Positions 63,214 through 64,000 of a stretch of 64,000 nt of DNA are shown in pieces (position 1 is the first letter of the stretch; each line of letters begins with the position of its first letter). Origin of the DNA: Promerops cafer (taxonomy: Eukaryota > Chordata > Aves > Passeriformes > Nectariniidae); contig VZSE01004900.1 of NCBI GenBank assembly GCA_013398275.1, forward strand, positions 62,001-126,000, read 5' to 3'. The translations under genes and the position numbers were made by a program. Below the pieces are notes generated by a model that ran no database searches, was not told where the DNA came from, and was given only the letters and a program-made list of their open reading frames with translations.

Positions 63214-64000
63214 ATGGGAATCCATGGCTTGGCCAAGCTTATCGCCGACGTGGCTCCTGGGGCCATCCGGGAGAACGACATCAAGTCCTACTTTGGGCGG
63301 AAAGTGGCCATCGATGCCTCCATGAGCATCTACCAGTTCCTGATCGCCGTGCGGCAGGGAGCTGACGTGCTCCAGAATGAGGAGGGGGAGACCACCAGCC
63401 ACCTCATGGGAATGTTCTACCGCACCATCCGCATGGTGGAGAACGGCATCAAGCCGGTGTACGTGTTCGATGGGAAGCCCCCACAGCTGAAATCCGGGGA
63501 GCTGGCCAAGCGCACGGAGCGCCGGGCCGAGGCGGAGAAGCACCTGCAGGAAGCGCAGGAGGCCGGGGAGGAGGAGAACATCGAGAAGTACAGCAAGAGG
63601 CTGGTCAAGGTGACCCCGCAGCACACGCAGGAGTGCAAGAAGCTGCTGACACTGATGGGAATTCCCTATGTGGAGGCACCCGGAGAGGCAGAGGCCAGCT
63701 GCGCCACGCTGGTGAAGGCTGGGAAGGTGTATGCCGCCGCCACGGAGGACATGGATTGCCTCACCTTTGGCAGTCCCGTGCTGATGCGGCACCTCACAGC
63801 CAGCGAGACCAAGAAACTGCCCATCCAGGAGTTCCACCTGAACCGGATCCTGCAGGATCTGCAGCTGACCTGGGAGCAGTTTGTGGACCTGTGCATCCTG
63901 CTGGGCTGCGACTACTGTGCCAGCATCCGTGGCATCGGGCCAAAGCGCGCCGTGGAGCTCATCCGGGAGCACAAATCCATCGAGAGGATCGTGCAGCAGC
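63214..64000 (+). CDS. FEN1: FEN1, flap endonuclease 1, truncated by window end
   Basis: FEN1 cuts 5' flaps during Okazaki fragment maturation and long-patch base excision repair in the nucleus and mitochondria. The start MGIHGLAKLIADVAPGAIRE follows the acceptor directly. The 262 codons visible of about 380 cover the N-terminal XPG domain, the helical arch and the internal XPG domain. Metal-binding residues are all present: Asp in AIDAS (residue 34), Asp in VFDGKPP (86), both Glu in GEAEAS (158, 160), both Asp in EDMD (179, 181) and Asp in GCDYC (233). The H3TH segment IRGIGPKRAVELI follows. The coding exon has no introns within the window, as in other vertebrates. The PCNA-binding tail lies beyond the window. 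Confidence 0.97.
   Translation, partial: MGIHGLAKLIADVAPGAIRENDIKSYFGRKVAIDASMSIYQFLIAVRQGADVLQNEEGETTSHLMGMFYRTIRMVENGIKPVYVFDGKPPQLKSGELAKRTERRAEAEKHLQEAQEAGEEENIEKYSKRLVKVTPQHTQECKKLLTLMGIPYVEAPGEAEASCATLVKAGKVYAAATEDMDCLTFGSPVLMRHLTASETKKLPIQEFHLNRILQDLQLTWEQFVDLCILLGCDYCASIRGIGPKRAVELIREHKSIERIVQQ

Noticed and set aside
63169..63972. 267-codon minus-strand frame opposite FEN1
   Set aside because: It is the antisense shadow of the strongly conserved FEN1 coding exon and resembles no protein.

Overview
The window is vertebrate nuclear DNA, almost certainly from a bird. It holds dozens of fragments of CR1, the dominant avian LINE, in both orientations. The genes have many short exons with canonical GT-AG introns. 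The gene order DAGLA (+), MYRF (+), TMEM258 (-), FEN1 (+) is the order known from human chromosome 11q12. A passerine-like bird is my guess from the CR1 style, not something the sequence proves. Genes were recognised by reading spliced translations against remembered family sequences; no search was run.

Layout. 1-2737 holds the last three coding exons of DAGLA (endocannabinoid-synthesising diacylglycerol lipase alpha), followed by a probable 3' UTR of about 6.3 kb ending near 9050. 9.06-16.0 kb is intergenic. It carries a 450-bp segment present twice, several CR1 fragments, a CR1-free 570-bp block with two SOX-like palindromes, and a 1.9-kb G+T-rich minisatellite with an assembly gap (22 Ns), which ends at the MYRF CpG island. 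16356-57233 is a complete MYRF gene of 27 coding exons, including a 17.4-kb first intron that contains a candidate alternative first exon. Its 3' UTR ends at AATAAA near 60494. TMEM258 (79 aa, three coding exons, minus strand) lies tail-to-tail with MYRF and shares a short GC-rich bidirectional promoter with FEN1. FEN1 has an untranslated first exon and a coding exon that runs off the window end after 262 codons.

The genes do not form a pathway. DAGLA acts in lipid signalling at the plasma membrane, MYRF is an ER-anchored self-cleaving transcription factor of myelinating glia and other tissues, TMEM258 is an oligosaccharyltransferase subunit, and FEN1 is the replication/repair flap nuclease. 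What is conserved is the neighbourhood and the TMEM258/FEN1 promoter.

The most solid unusual observation is an assembly error. The 283-bp contig 39348-39630, bounded by single Ns, contains the second half of MYRF exon 5 but lies upstream of the first half. Terminal overlaps of 26 and 67 bp show that it belongs in the gap at 40372. The best biological leads are the in-phase alternative first exon near 21.6-21.9 kb and the CR1-free block at 13.5-14.05 kb. I saw no tRNA, rRNA, CRISPR array, intact transposon or unknown multi-gene system.
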